DNA of 60,985 nt from Pseudomaricurvus sp965662505 (GTDB lineage Bacteria > Pseudomonadota > Gammaproteobacteria > Pseudomonadales > Cellvibrionaceae): NCBI RefSeq assembly GCF_965662505.1, contig NZ_CBFIHX010000004.1, positions 1-60,985 of the forward strand. The letters run 5' to 3'. This document shows positions 1 to 7,627 of this stretch, in pieces. The first letter of the stretch is position 1, and each line of letters begins with the position of its first letter. Both the position numbers and the translations under genes were made by a program. Under the pieces are notes generated by a model. It was not told where the DNA came from. It searched no databases and worked only from the letters and a program-made list of their open reading frames with translations.

Positions 1-1
1 C

Positions 2-886
2 TCGCAAATCGTCGGTCAGCCCGCTGACCGCGAAGCTGCACTTGACGCTCAGGCACGCTCATTGGCGCTCTTGAAAAATAGTAACTCGATCCTGCCTCTG
101 CAGCCGTCCGGTGTGAATGTCTTTTTGCGCGGCATCGATCCACTAGAGGCGGCACAGGCGGGTTTGACGCCCGTCGAAACGCTGGAAGAGGCTGACCTCG
201 CCATAATGCGCACGTCCGCCCCGTGGCGGAGCGAACATCCCGGCTGGGTCATGGGGCGTTCGCAACATGAAGGCGATTTGTCGTTTTCAGCCGATAGTGA
301 AGACCTCAAAGCCATAACGGCTGCGGCGCGTGTTGTGCCTACCATTGTCACGATCTATATGGATCGGCCAGCAATTCTTACTCCGCTGCGCGACGCCACA
401 GCCGCATTGATTGCTGATTTTGGCGTAAGTGATAAGGCATTACTTCGGGCAGTGACGGGCCAAACTCCATTTTCCGGGCGCCTACCCTTCGAACTTCCCT
501 CCAGTATGAAAGCGGTGGAAAAGCAGCTTGAAGACGTACCTTTCGATTCCAGCCAACCGCTATACCCCTATGGTTATGGCTTGCAGTTGGAAGCGATGAA
601 TGGGGTGGCGCCGAAACCGGTGCCTACACCTGCCTGGGCAATCGCGCGTGCTGAGCAGGCGCAAGGATATTCGTCGGCAGCGACCCCCATAGGCGAACTT
701 ATGGAAGACCCATCGGCGCGCGAAATCCTCATTCGCTATCTTCCCGCTGTGGTGCAGTCTGGCAATATAGATCGAATGGGCGGGATCACACTGCGTAAAT
801 TGCAGCAGATGGCACCACAAATGGTGAGTGACTCTGCACTTGAAACTATCGATGCGGAGTTGTCTCAGTTGGAGCCGGCACAGTAG
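2..886 (+). CDS. GH3 beta-glucosidase-type enzyme, C-terminal part (5' truncated by window)
   Basis: The frame is open from the first bases of the window, so the N-terminal TIM barrel with the catalytic Asp lies outside it. What remains is the GH3 C-terminal domain: the conserved 'ARSLALLKNSNSILPL' strand at the start, then 'GRLPFEL' and 'LYPYGYGL', typical of the end of GH3 beta-glucosidases. After that comes a tail of about 65 residues (from 'SAATPIGELMEDPSAR' to 'LETIDAELSQL') that is not part of the standard GH3 fold; a similar stretch occurs at the N-terminus of the ThuA-like protein at 4422-5558. Likely a secreted or periplasmic exo-glycosidase removing beta-linked sugars. It lies 246 bp upstream of the thuA operon, in the same direction, but a LacI-type operator and promoter separate them. 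Family is secure; substrate is unknown. Confidence 0.85.
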   Translation, partial: SQIVGQPADREAALDAQARSLALLKNSNSILPLQPSGVNVFLRGIDPLEAAQAGLTPVETLEEADLAIMRTSAPWRSEHPGWVMGRSQHEGDLSFSADSEDLKAITAAARVVPTIVTIYMDRPAILTPLRDATAALIADFGVSDKALLRAVTGQTPFSGRLPFELPSSMKAVEKQLEDVPFDSSQPLYPYGYGLQLEAMNGVAPKPVPTPAWAIARAEQAQGYSSAATPIGELMEDPSAREILIRYLPAVVQSGNIDRMGGITLRKLQQMAPQMVSDSALETIDAELSQLEPAQ

Positions 887-1024
887 GCGCTTATCAGCTA
901 GGACGTCCTGACTCGTCTTCTGATTATCGACACTGGTGCCTGCGAGGACATCTGAATCTTGGGCTGATTCGCCGTAAGTTGTTTCACAACGCGGCGAAAC
1001 ACCGATTCAATCCGTACCGACACC

Positions 1025-1061
1025 TGTAAACGTTTACATGTCGCACATAGGTATCTAAAAT
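1025..1061 (+). promoter_or_regulatory. LacI-type operator overlapping a sigma70-like promoter
   Basis: A perfect 14-bp palindrome, TGTAAACGTTTACA, at 1025-1038 has the central CG typical of LacI-family operators. Its right half contains TTTACA (1033-1038), which is followed after exactly 17 bases by TAAAAT (1056-1061): a plausible -35/-10 pair. A repressor bound here would cover the -35 box of the thuA1 operon. The lacI gene at 5647-6672 is the obvious candidate regulator, and a 13/14-matching site lies at 10105-10118. Confidence 0.75.
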
Positions 1062-1132
1062 ATCTTTTCAGACTGAGCCCCAAATCTCGGGCAAACAACG
1101 GATCAGAACAATAACAACTTGTGAGATCGATT

Positions 1133-2011
1133 ATGACTTCAACATCCCGTAAAAGCTGGATTAAACGGCTGCTAGCTGCTTTGCTGATTCTAGTGTTACT
1201 GGCTGCCGCCAAAGCGGCGTACGAAATGTACTCCCGCGGATTCTGGAAAGTACCTGTGTACGAAAGCGAGGCGCCGGCCATTCCCGAACTCCAACGTCCA
1301 GCGGTACTGGTGTTCTCCAAAACCAATTCGTTCAAACATGAAGAGGCCATTCCCGCCGCCGAGACGTTATTCCGCCAGTTGGGTCAGAAAAACGGCTGGT
1401 CGGTGTACGTCACTGAAAACGGCGCGGTACACAACCCGGCCGATCTGACCCGTTTTGACGCCATCATCTGGAATAATGTCACCGGCGATGTACTCACGGT
1501 AGAGCAGCGCACTGCCATGAAAGACTGGATTGACAACGGTGGCGGCTGGATTGGCCTGCACGGCGCCGGCGACAGCTCTTCGGAATGGGACTGGTATATT
1601 GATTCGCTGGTGGGTGCCCGCTTTACCGCCCACCCGTACCCCAACCAGTTCCAGCAAGCGACCTTGCATCCGGAGTCTGACGATAGCATTGTCAGTCACC
1701 TGCCTAATCCCTGGGTGCGTACCGATGAGTGGTATTCGTTTGAAGCCAGCCCCCGAAACAAGGACTACAACATCCTCGTCACCATTGATGAACACAGTTA
1801 TGAGCTCGATTTCCGTGGCGAAGATCTGAGCATGGGTGATGACCACCCACTGATTTGGAAACACTGTTCAGGCCAGGGGCGAGCCCTCTATTCCGCCATC
1901 GGTCATACCGCCGCCAGCTACAGCGAACCTGCCTACGTCACTCTGTTGGAGCAAGCCGTGATCTGGGCAGCCGGGTTCAACGGCAATGAGTGTCAGAATC
2001 AAAGTCCCTAG
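1133..2011 (+). CDS. ThuA-like domain protein, membrane-anchored (copy 1)
   Basis: About 292 aa from the ATG at 1133; an in-frame GTG at 1121 would add four residues. A hydrophobic segment at residues 12-28 (ending 'LLAAAKAAY') should anchor it in the inner membrane with the domain in the periplasm. The rest is a ThuA domain (glutamine-amidotransferase-like fold), with 'FDAIIWNNVTGDVLT', 'GGGWIGLHGAGD', a 'WDWY' segment, and the late 'GRALYSAIGHT'. ThuA of Sinorhizobium meliloti takes part in trehalose use through 3-keto-trehalose, so a role on keto-sugars is possible, but the reaction of this subgroup is not established. First gene of an operon with a Gfo/Idh/MocA oxidoreductase, a sugar isomerase and a second ThuA. 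Two paralogues lie at 4422-5558 and 6741-7610. Confidence 0.85.
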   Translation: MTSTSRKSWIKRLLAALLILVLLAAAKAAYEMYSRGFWKVPVYESEAPAIPELQRPAVLVFSKTNSFKHEEAIPAAETLFRQLGQKNGWSVYVTENGAVHNPADLTRFDAIIWNNVTGDVLTVEQRTAMKDWIDNGGGWIGLHGAGDSSSEWDWYIDSLVGARFTAHPYPNQFQQATLHPESDDSIVSHLPNPWVRTDEWYSFEASPRNKDYNILVTIDEHSYELDFRGEDLSMGDDHPLIWKHCSGQGRALYSAIGHTAASYSEPAYVTLLEQAVIWAAGFNGNECQNQSP

Positions 2012-2157
2012 ACCATCTGGGCCAGGACAGTTGTGAACTACGCCAGCTTTGGCAAACAGCCGAAGATACAAAGCGGCAGGCGGGAGTGCTACGGCGCCTG
2101 ATCAACCAACGAAACCACCGCACTTATGATACCAATAGGAACACAAGGAGAACATCA

Positions 2158-3324
2158 ATGGCAAAAGTCAGAATGGGCATGGTCGGTGGTGGCGAGGGAG
2201 CTTTCATCGGTGCCGTGCATCGCTGGGCCGCCGCGCTGGATGGAGAAATAGAACTGGTTTGCGGTGCCTTTAGCAGCGATCCGGAAAAGTCCGCACGCTC
2301 CGGCGCCGCCTTGCATCTTCCCGCCGAGCGGGTTTACCCCAGCTATCAAGCGATGATAGAGGGCGAAGCGGCCCTGCCCGCCGAACAGCGCATGCAGTTT
2401 GTCGCCATTGTCACCCCCAATCACATGCACTTTCCCGTGGCTCAAGCTTCTTTAAGTGCGGGCTTTCATGTGATGTCTGACAAGCCCGCTACCTTTACCC
2501 TCGACGAAGCCCTGCAACTGCGCGAGCTGGTTAATGAAACCGGCCTGCTCTACGGCCTGACTCACGCCTACACTGGTTACCCCATGGTAAAAGAGGCGCG
2601 TCAACGGGTCGCTGCCAACCAACTGGGATCAATCCGCAAAGTAGTAGTGGAGTATCCACAGGGTTGGCTCGCCTCTGCGGAAGACGAAGCCGACAACAAG
2701 CAGGCCGCTTGGCGCCTTGATCCAAAACAGGCAGGCATCAGCTGCTGTATCGGCGACATCGGCGTGCACGCAGCCAATTTGGCCGAATACATAACGGGTA
2801 GTCACATCAGCAAAATCTGCGCTGATCTCACTCCCGTCGTCCCCGGTCGCCAACTCGACGACGACGGTAGCATTTTGCTGCGTTTCGATAACGGCGCCAA
2901 AGGTGTACTCATGGCCAGCCAGGTCAGTGTCGGCGAAGAGAACGCACTCAAAATCCGCGCCTACGGTGACCAGGGTGGGCTGGAGTGGTCGCAGCAGGAA
3001 CCCAATACTTTGTGGCTGAAATACAACGACCGCCCCACAGAAATGCTTCGCACCGGCCTGCCCTATCTCGGCACCCTGGCCCAGGCCAACACCCGCACTC
3101 CCAACGGTCATCCGGAGGGCTATCTGGAAGCCTTTGCCAATATCTACATGGCCTTTGCCGGTCAGATTCGAGCGTTTGAGTCGGGATGTGTCGCGGATGA
3201 ACGTTCAGTCGACTGCCCCGGCATTAACGAGGCCGTGCGCGGTATGGCCTTTATTGAGCTGGCGGTTGCCGCCAGCAACAGTGAGGTGAAGTGGCATGCG
3301 TTTCCAGATCACCAAGCAACATAA
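2158..3324 (+). CDS. Gfo/Idh/MocA-family oxidoreductase
   Basis: 388 aa. The start at 2158 is chosen because AAGGAG lies just upstream and the Rossmann motif follows at once ('MGMVGGGEGAFIGAVHR'); the longer open frame back to 1990 has no matching protein features and overlaps thuA1. The family signature 'EKP' appears as 'SDKPATFTLDEA' near residue 108. There is no signal peptide, so it is cytoplasmic and NAD(P)-dependent. Members of this family oxidise or reduce sugar hydroxyl groups; ThuB of the 3-keto-trehalose route and the reductases of Bacteroides 3-keto-glycoside clusters belong to it. Only 11 bp separate it from the isomerase gene downstream, so the two are surely co-transcribed. Substrate unknown. 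Confidence 0.88.
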   Translation: MAKVRMGMVGGGEGAFIGAVHRWAAALDGEIELVCGAFSSDPEKSARSGAALHLPAERVYPSYQAMIEGEAALPAEQRMQFVAIVTPNHMHFPVAQASLSAGFHVMSDKPATFTLDEALQLRELVNETGLLYGLTHAYTGYPMVKEARQRVAANQLGSIRKVVVEYPQGWLASAEDEADNKQAAWRLDPKQAGISCCIGDIGVHAANLAEYITGSHISKICADLTPVVPGRQLDDDGSILLRFDNGAKGVLMASQVSVGEENALKIRAYGDQGGLEWSQQEPNTLWLKYNDRPTEMLRTGLPYLGTLAQANTRTPNGHPEGYLEAFANIYMAFAGQIRAFESGCVADERSVDCPGINEAVRGMAFIELAVAASNSEVKWHAFPDHQAT

Positions 3325-3335
3325 GGAGTAAACCG

Positions 3336-4391
3336 ATGTCCACCATGAAAGGCCCCGCGATTTTTTTGGCCCAGTTTGTCGGCCCCGATGCCCCCTTTGA
3401 CAACCTGCACAACATTACTCAATGGGCAGCCAAACTGGGTTACAAGGGCGTACAGATACCCACTTGGGAATCGAGCCTGATTGATTTGCGCAAAGCCGCC
3501 GAGAGCAAAACGTATTGCGATGAACTGAAAGCCACCTGCGCCGCCAACGGGGTTGAGATCACTGAGCTGTCGACCCATCTGCAGGGACAGCTGGTCGCCG
3601 TGCACCCTGCCTACGATGAGCTGTTTGATGGCTTTGCGCCAGAATCCGTCCGTGGCAATCCACAAGCGCGTCAACAGTGGGCTGTTGAGCAACTGATGCT
3701 GGCCGCCAAAGCCAGCGCCAACCTCGGTCTGAAAAATCATGCCACGTTTTCTGGTGCTTTACTTTGGCACACTGCCTACCCCTGGCCGCAACGTCCGTCT
3801 GGACTTGTGGAAACTGGCTTTAAAGAATTGGCTGAACGCTGGCTCCCCATTCTGAATGCGTTCGATGCTGCGGGTGTCGACCTTTGTTATGAAATCCACC
3901 CAGGCGAAGACTTGCACGACGGAATTACCTTCGAGCGTTTTTTGGAAGCAACGGGTCATCACCCGCGTTGCAACATTCTTTACGACCCCAGTCACTTTCT
4001 TCTGCAACAATTGGATTACATACAGTTTATTGATTACTACCACGACCGTATCAAGATGTTTCATGTCAAAGATGCGGAATTTAAGCCCAATGGACGCAGC
4101 GGTATCTATGGCGGCTATCAAGGCTGGAAAGATCGTCCAGCTCGTTTCCGATCACTGGGTGATGGCCAAGTGAATTTCAGTGCAATATTCAGCCAGTTCG
4201 CCAAATACGGTTTTGATGGCTGGGCGGTACTCGAATGGGAATGTTGTCTGAAACACCCCGAGGACGGCGCTAAGGAAGGAGTCGATTTTATCAATCAGCA
4301 CATCATTCGTACCACCGATAAAGCCTTCGATGACTTTGCTGGAAGCGGCACGGACGAAACGGCCAACCGCCGCATTCTCGGCCTAGACTGA
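3336..4391 (+). CDS. Sugar phosphate isomerase/epimerase (AP-endonuclease-2-type TIM barrel)
   Basis: 351 aa from ATG 3336, preceded by AAGGAG (3323-3328). It is a xylose-isomerase-like TIM barrel with probable metal ligands in 'VDLCYEIHPGED', 'NILYDPSHFLLQQ', 'MFHVKDAEF' and, near the C-terminus, 'WAVLEWECC'. There is no signal peptide, so it should be cytoplasmic. This family contains isomerases, epimerases, dehydratases and, in Bacteroides 3-keto-glycoside clusters, enzymes that hydrate or isomerise keto-sugar intermediates. It lies between a Gfo/Idh/MocA oxidoreductase (11-bp gap) and thuA2 (30-bp gap), and probably acts on the same keto-sugar. The exact reaction cannot be read from sequence. 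Confidence 0.87.
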   Translation: MSTMKGPAIFLAQFVGPDAPFDNLHNITQWAAKLGYKGVQIPTWESSLIDLRKAAESKTYCDELKATCAANGVEITELSTHLQGQLVAVHPAYDELFDGFAPESVRGNPQARQQWAVEQLMLAAKASANLGLKNHATFSGALLWHTAYPWPQRPSGLVETGFKELAERWLPILNAFDAAGVDLCYEIHPGEDLHDGITFERFLEATGHHPRCNILYDPSHFLLQQLDYIQFIDYYHDRIKMFHVKDAEFKPNGRSGIYGGYQGWKDRPARFRSLGDGQVNFSAIFSQFAKYGFDGWAVLEWECCLKHPEDGAKEGVDFINQHIIRTTDKAFDDFAGSGTDETANRRILGLD

Positions 4392-4421
4392 AACTGATCA
4401 GTAACAGAGGAGCTTTTCACA

Positions 4422-5558
4422 ATGTTATTACTGCAAAAGCGGTCCCATTACATAAAAGTCACAGGTTTACTGGCGGCCTTGTTGATTTCGCCCATTATCG
4501 CTGCCGACCCCACCATCGACTGCCCGCTACGCGACGCGCCCTTCTCGCTCGAATCGCCGTTGATCGATGTGATGCTGAGTGAGCAAGCCAGTGCCATTGT
4601 TAACCACCATATGGACGGTGCGCTGGAGAAAATGCCAGAGCACTTCGCCAGTACCCAACCGCCCTCATTCAGCGCGATCCTGAATGTTCGCACCCTCGCC
4701 TCTATGGCACGCTTTGATCCTGCCAAGCTGCCCCGGGTCGAACAGGAACTGTCGGAGCTCAAAGTTTCCGACAGTGACCGAACCGCTCGCTGTGCCCGTT
4801 ACGACGTGACACCGCCTAAACTTGACGTGCCAACTGGAAAGCCGCGCTTGCTGCTATTTGAAAAAATCAACGGTTTCAAAGATGTGCCTTCATTCAATGC
4901 CGCCCATCGTCTGCTGCAAGACATGGCCAAGCGCGAAGGCTGGGCGCTGGCCAGTACCGATAATGGTGCAGTGTTCAATGCCAAACAGCTCAAGCAGTTT
5001 GATGCGGTAATCTGGAATAACATCAGCGGTGATGTGTTGACCTTGAGCCAGCGGCAGGCGTTCCGCCAATATATTGAACAGGGCGGCGGTTTTGTCGGCA
5101 TTCACGGCTCCGGCGGCGATCCGACCTATTTCTGGGACTGGTACGCCGACGAACTGATCGGTGCCCGCTTTAGCGGTCACCCCAAAGACCCTCAGATTCA
5201 AGAGGCCCGGGTGGTTGTGGAAAATAACCACAGCGGTATCGGTCAGGGACTCCCCACCGAATGGAATATGAACGAAGAGTGGTACTCGTTTAAAACCTCA
5301 CCGCGTGATAAGGGTGCCACGATAATCGCCACACTGGATGAATCCACCTACAACCCGGTAGGTCATCACGGCGTTGACCTTCGTATGGGCGATCACCCTA
5401 TCGCCTGGAGTCGCTGTATCAACAGTGGTCGCTCGTTTTATTCGGCTATTGGCCATAACCCCGAAGTGTACGACGATGCTAACCATCAAAAATTACTGCT
5501 TCAGGGCATCCTCTGGGCGACCGATCAAACTGACGAGCAATGCAGCCATAAACGCTAA
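4422..5558 (+). CDS. Secreted ThuA-like protein with an extra N-terminal helical domain (copy 2)
   Basis: 378 aa; ATG 4422 with AGAGGAG upstream. Residues 1-28 form a signal peptide (hydrophobic 'LLAALLISPIIAA'). Residues about 35-105 are an extra region absent from the other two ThuA copies; it resembles the tail of the GH3 enzyme at the left edge ('SPLIDVML', 'VRTLASMA', 'VEQELSEL' against 'TPIGELME', 'LRKLQQMA', 'IDAELSQL'). The ThuA domain follows, with 'FDAVIWNNISGDVLT', 'GGGFVGIHGSGGD' and 'GRSFYSAIGHN'. Cysteines at both ends ('IDCPLRD', 'TARCARYD') suggest a disulphide in the periplasm. Last gene of the rightward operon. A family link to keto-sugar metabolism is inferred from context; catalytic function is unproven. 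Confidence 0.85.
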   Translation: MLLLQKRSHYIKVTGLLAALLISPIIAADPTIDCPLRDAPFSLESPLIDVMLSEQASAIVNHHMDGALEKMPEHFASTQPPSFSAILNVRTLASMARFDPAKLPRVEQELSELKVSDSDRTARCARYDVTPPKLDVPTGKPRLLLFEKINGFKDVPSFNAAHRLLQDMAKREGWALASTDNGAVFNAKQLKQFDAVIWNNISGDVLTLSQRQAFRQYIEQGGGFVGIHGSGGDPTYFWDWYADELIGARFSGHPKDPQIQEARVVVENNHSGIGQGLPTEWNMNEEWYSFKTSPRDKGATIIATLDESTYNPVGHHGVDLRMGDHPIAWSRCINSGRSFYSAIGHNPEVYDDANHQKLLLQGILWATDQTDEQCSHKR

Positions 5559-5606
5559 AAGACCAGCTATGCATGGCGGCACATTCAGTTCATGAAATCT
5601 CCGCAC

Positions 5607-5629
5607 CTTAATGTTTGTCATGCATTAAG
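5607..5629. terminator. Hairpin between convergent thuA2 and lacI
   Basis: Perfect 7-bp inverted repeat CTTAATG/CATTAAG with a 9-nt loop, placed between the two convergent stop codons. It could end transcription from both sides, though neither side has a long T-run. Confidence 0.5.
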
Positions 5630-5646
5630 CCGGGCTCGTCATTCAC

Positions 5647-6672
5647 TTAGCGGGGTTTGCGAACCTTAGAGGCGACAGCTGAAGAGCCTCGCACCATCAA
5701 CTGATGCGGCAAAATAACTTGTTTGGGTAATGCTGGTGTTTCCGCCAGCGCTTCCAGCATCAATGTCATGGCCATCTTGCCAATATCACTGCGGGGCTGA
5801 TGTACAGTGGTTAAAGGTGGGTAGCAGTAGGTGGCGGAATCAATGTCATCAAAACCGGCAATGGACAACTGGGAAGGAATATCCAATCCCAGATCGCGCG
5901 CCGCGTGCATGGCCCCAATAGCCATTTCATCACTGGCACAAAACAAGGCGGTAGGTTTGCTGTGTTGCTTCAGCAGACGACACGTTGCCTCATAACCCGC
6001 CCCCAGGCTGTAGTCGCCTTGCTCTATCAAACTTGGTTTGCTTGGCAAACCCGCATTGGCCAATGCTGCCTGATAACCAGCCAGGCGTTGCTCACACAAT
6101 GGCGAGTCTTTAGGCCCGTTGATATAACCAATGCGTTTATGGCCCAAACTGAGCAGATGATCGACCATCTCCTGCGCAGCCAGGCTGTTGTTGATGACCA
6201 CACTGGGTACGCTGGGGGGACCGATGTATTCACAGGCCATGACCACTGGAACAACCGGATCCGACTTACGGGTATTGGTTTCAGATGCGACAGGTACCTC
6301 GCTCCCTAGACAAATCAGCCCATCCGCTTGACGCTGGCGCACGAGCTGAACATAAGCCTGCTCGCGCTCGCTGCTCTGCAAGGTGTCACCCAGCAGTATG
6401 CGATAACCCATTTCACTGGCCTTGATTTCGATGCCCTGAATCACCGCCGAAAAAAAGGGGTTACTGATGTCCGGTACCAGCACCACCACGTTGTTGGTGC
6501 GGCGGCGGCGAAAATTACTCGCCAGTGCATTGGTGACATAGCCACTTTTCTTGACTGCCACCATGACTTTATCGCGGGTAGTGTCTGCCACCGACTCGGG
6601 TTTGGACAGGGTTCTTGAAACCGTGGCAATGGAAACCCCCGCCAGTTTGGCAACGTCCTTGATGGAAACCAT
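5647..6672 (-). CDS. LacI-family transcriptional regulator
   Basis: 341 aa. The start at 6672 puts the classic LacI helix-turn-helix at the N-terminus ('MVSIKDVAKLAGVSIATVSR'); a frame extension upstream adds 12 residues with no family match. The hinge is followed by 'VVVLVPDISNPFFSAVIQGIE' (periplasmic-binding-protein-like sensor domain) and a late 'GFDDIDSATYCYPPLTTVHQ', standard for the family. It probably represses the flanking ThuA/GMC/Gfo operons: LacI-type palindromes lie upstream of both (1025-1038 and 10105-10118). It lies 68 bp after thuA3 in the same direction and may be the last gene of that operon, giving feedback. The inducer is unknown, perhaps a keto-sugar or disaccharide intermediate. 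Confidence 0.93.
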   Translation of the reverse strand: MVSIKDVAKLAGVSIATVSRTLSKPESVADTTRDKVMVAVKKSGYVTNALASNFRRRRTNNVVVLVPDISNPFFSAVIQGIEIKASEMGYRILLGDTLQSSEREQAYVQLVRQRQADGLICLGSEVPVASETNTRKSDPVVPVVMACEYIGPPSVPSVVINNSLAAQEMVDHLLSLGHKRIGYINGPKDSPLCEQRLAGYQAALANAGLPSKPSLIEQGDYSLGAGYEATCRLLKQHSKPTALFCASDEMAIGAMHAARDLGLDIPSQLSIAGFDDIDSATYCYPPLTTVHQPRSDIGKMAMTLMLEALAETPALPKQVILPHQLMVRGSSAVASKVRKPR

Positions 6673-6740
6673 GGTTTTTCCGTCTGCTAAAAATTGCCAT
6701 CTTAACACTAACTGTCAGTGATGGGGTCGGTAGTAACCGT

Positions 6741-7610
6741 TCATTCAGACGCCGCCGCTGACATCGCCCACACCATCGCCTTGCGGATCAGTTCTTGGTA
6801 TTCAGGCACACTGTAAGTTGCAGCCTGGTGACCAATCGCTGAATAGAACACCTTGCCCTGCCCCAGCTGATGTTGCCAGGCAATGGGGTGTTCGCCTTCC
6901 ATACGATCATTTAGACCCATCCAGTTTTCACCCTTGGTAATGTAGGAAGATTCATCCAGAGTCAACAAAATATCATAGCCCTTGTCACGAGGACTGGCGT
7001 CAAAGGCGTACCACTCTTCTGCCTTAACGTTCCACGGGCTCTGCAGATGGGATGTTAGCTCGGATGCGTTATCAACCACCAACACATCAGCATCTTGAAA
7101 CTGTGGCTCCATGGTATGACCGACAAACTGTGCACCTATCAAAGTATCCACGTACCAGTCCCAGGCGTATTTGAAATCGCCACCACTGGCGTGCAGACCG
7201 ACCCAGCCACCGCCTTGCTGTATCCACTGTTGAAGAGCAACGCGCTGCTCCTCTGTCAACACATCGCCGGAGACGTTGTTCCAGACCACCAGATCAAACT
7301 TTTTCAATTCCTCGACATTGTGGGTAGCGCCATTGTTACTGATAAAAATATCCCAGCCTTGTTCATCAGCAATGCGTTGCAGCATGGCATCGGCGGCAGG
7401 AATACCCTCTTTATGGATATATCCATTGGTTTTATTTAAGACCAATACCGCAGGGCGCTGCATCTCAGGGATGACGGGCGCTACGGTTTCGTAACTTTCG
7501 CGCGGGATCAATCCGTTTTCTTTCAACTTCAGATAAGCCCGTGCCCCCAGACCGGCGACCAGAACCAACACGACCACGGCACTGATCTTCAGTGTCTTTT
7601 TCACATTCAT
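6741..7610 (-). CDS. ThuA-like domain protein, membrane-anchored (copy 3)
   Basis: 289 aa; ATG 7610 with AAGGA upstream. An N-terminal hydrophobic segment ('AVVVLVLVAGLGARAYL') should anchor it in the inner membrane, as in copy 1. The ThuA domain carries 'FDLVVWNNVSGDVLT', 'GGGWVGLHASGGD', 'WDWYVDTLIGAQFVGH' and 'GKVFYSAIGHQ'. Architecture and order of motifs match the protein at 1133-2011 closely, so the two are paralogues on opposite sides of the lacI gene. It follows the GMC oxidoreductase by 17 bp and is surely translated from the same mRNA. Its likely job is in the periplasm alongside the dehydrogenase; the reaction is not known. Confidence 0.85.
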   Translation of the reverse strand: MNVKKTLKISAVVVLVLVAGLGARAYLKLKENGLIPRESYETVAPVIPEMQRPAVLVLNKTNGYIHKEGIPAADAMLQRIADEQGWDIFISNNGATHNVEELKKFDLVVWNNVSGDVLTEEQRVALQQWIQQGGGWVGLHASGGDFKYAWDWYVDTLIGAQFVGHTMEPQFQDADVLVVDNASELTSHLQSPWNVKAEEWYAFDASPRDKGYDILLTLDESSYITKGENWMGLNDRMEGEHPIAWQHQLGQGKVFYSAIGHQAATYSVPEYQELIRKAMVWAMSAAASE

Positions 7611-7627
7611 CGCAGTATTCCTTACTA

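Noticed and set aside
1990..2157. In-frame upstream extension of the Gfo/Idh/MocA gene
   Set aside because: It overlaps thuA1, adds 56 residues with no family match, and a proper ribosome-binding site and Rossmann start lie at 2158.
5647..6708. Earlier start of lacI at 6708
   Set aside because: The 12 extra residues precede the canonical LacI N-terminus, which begins directly at 6672.
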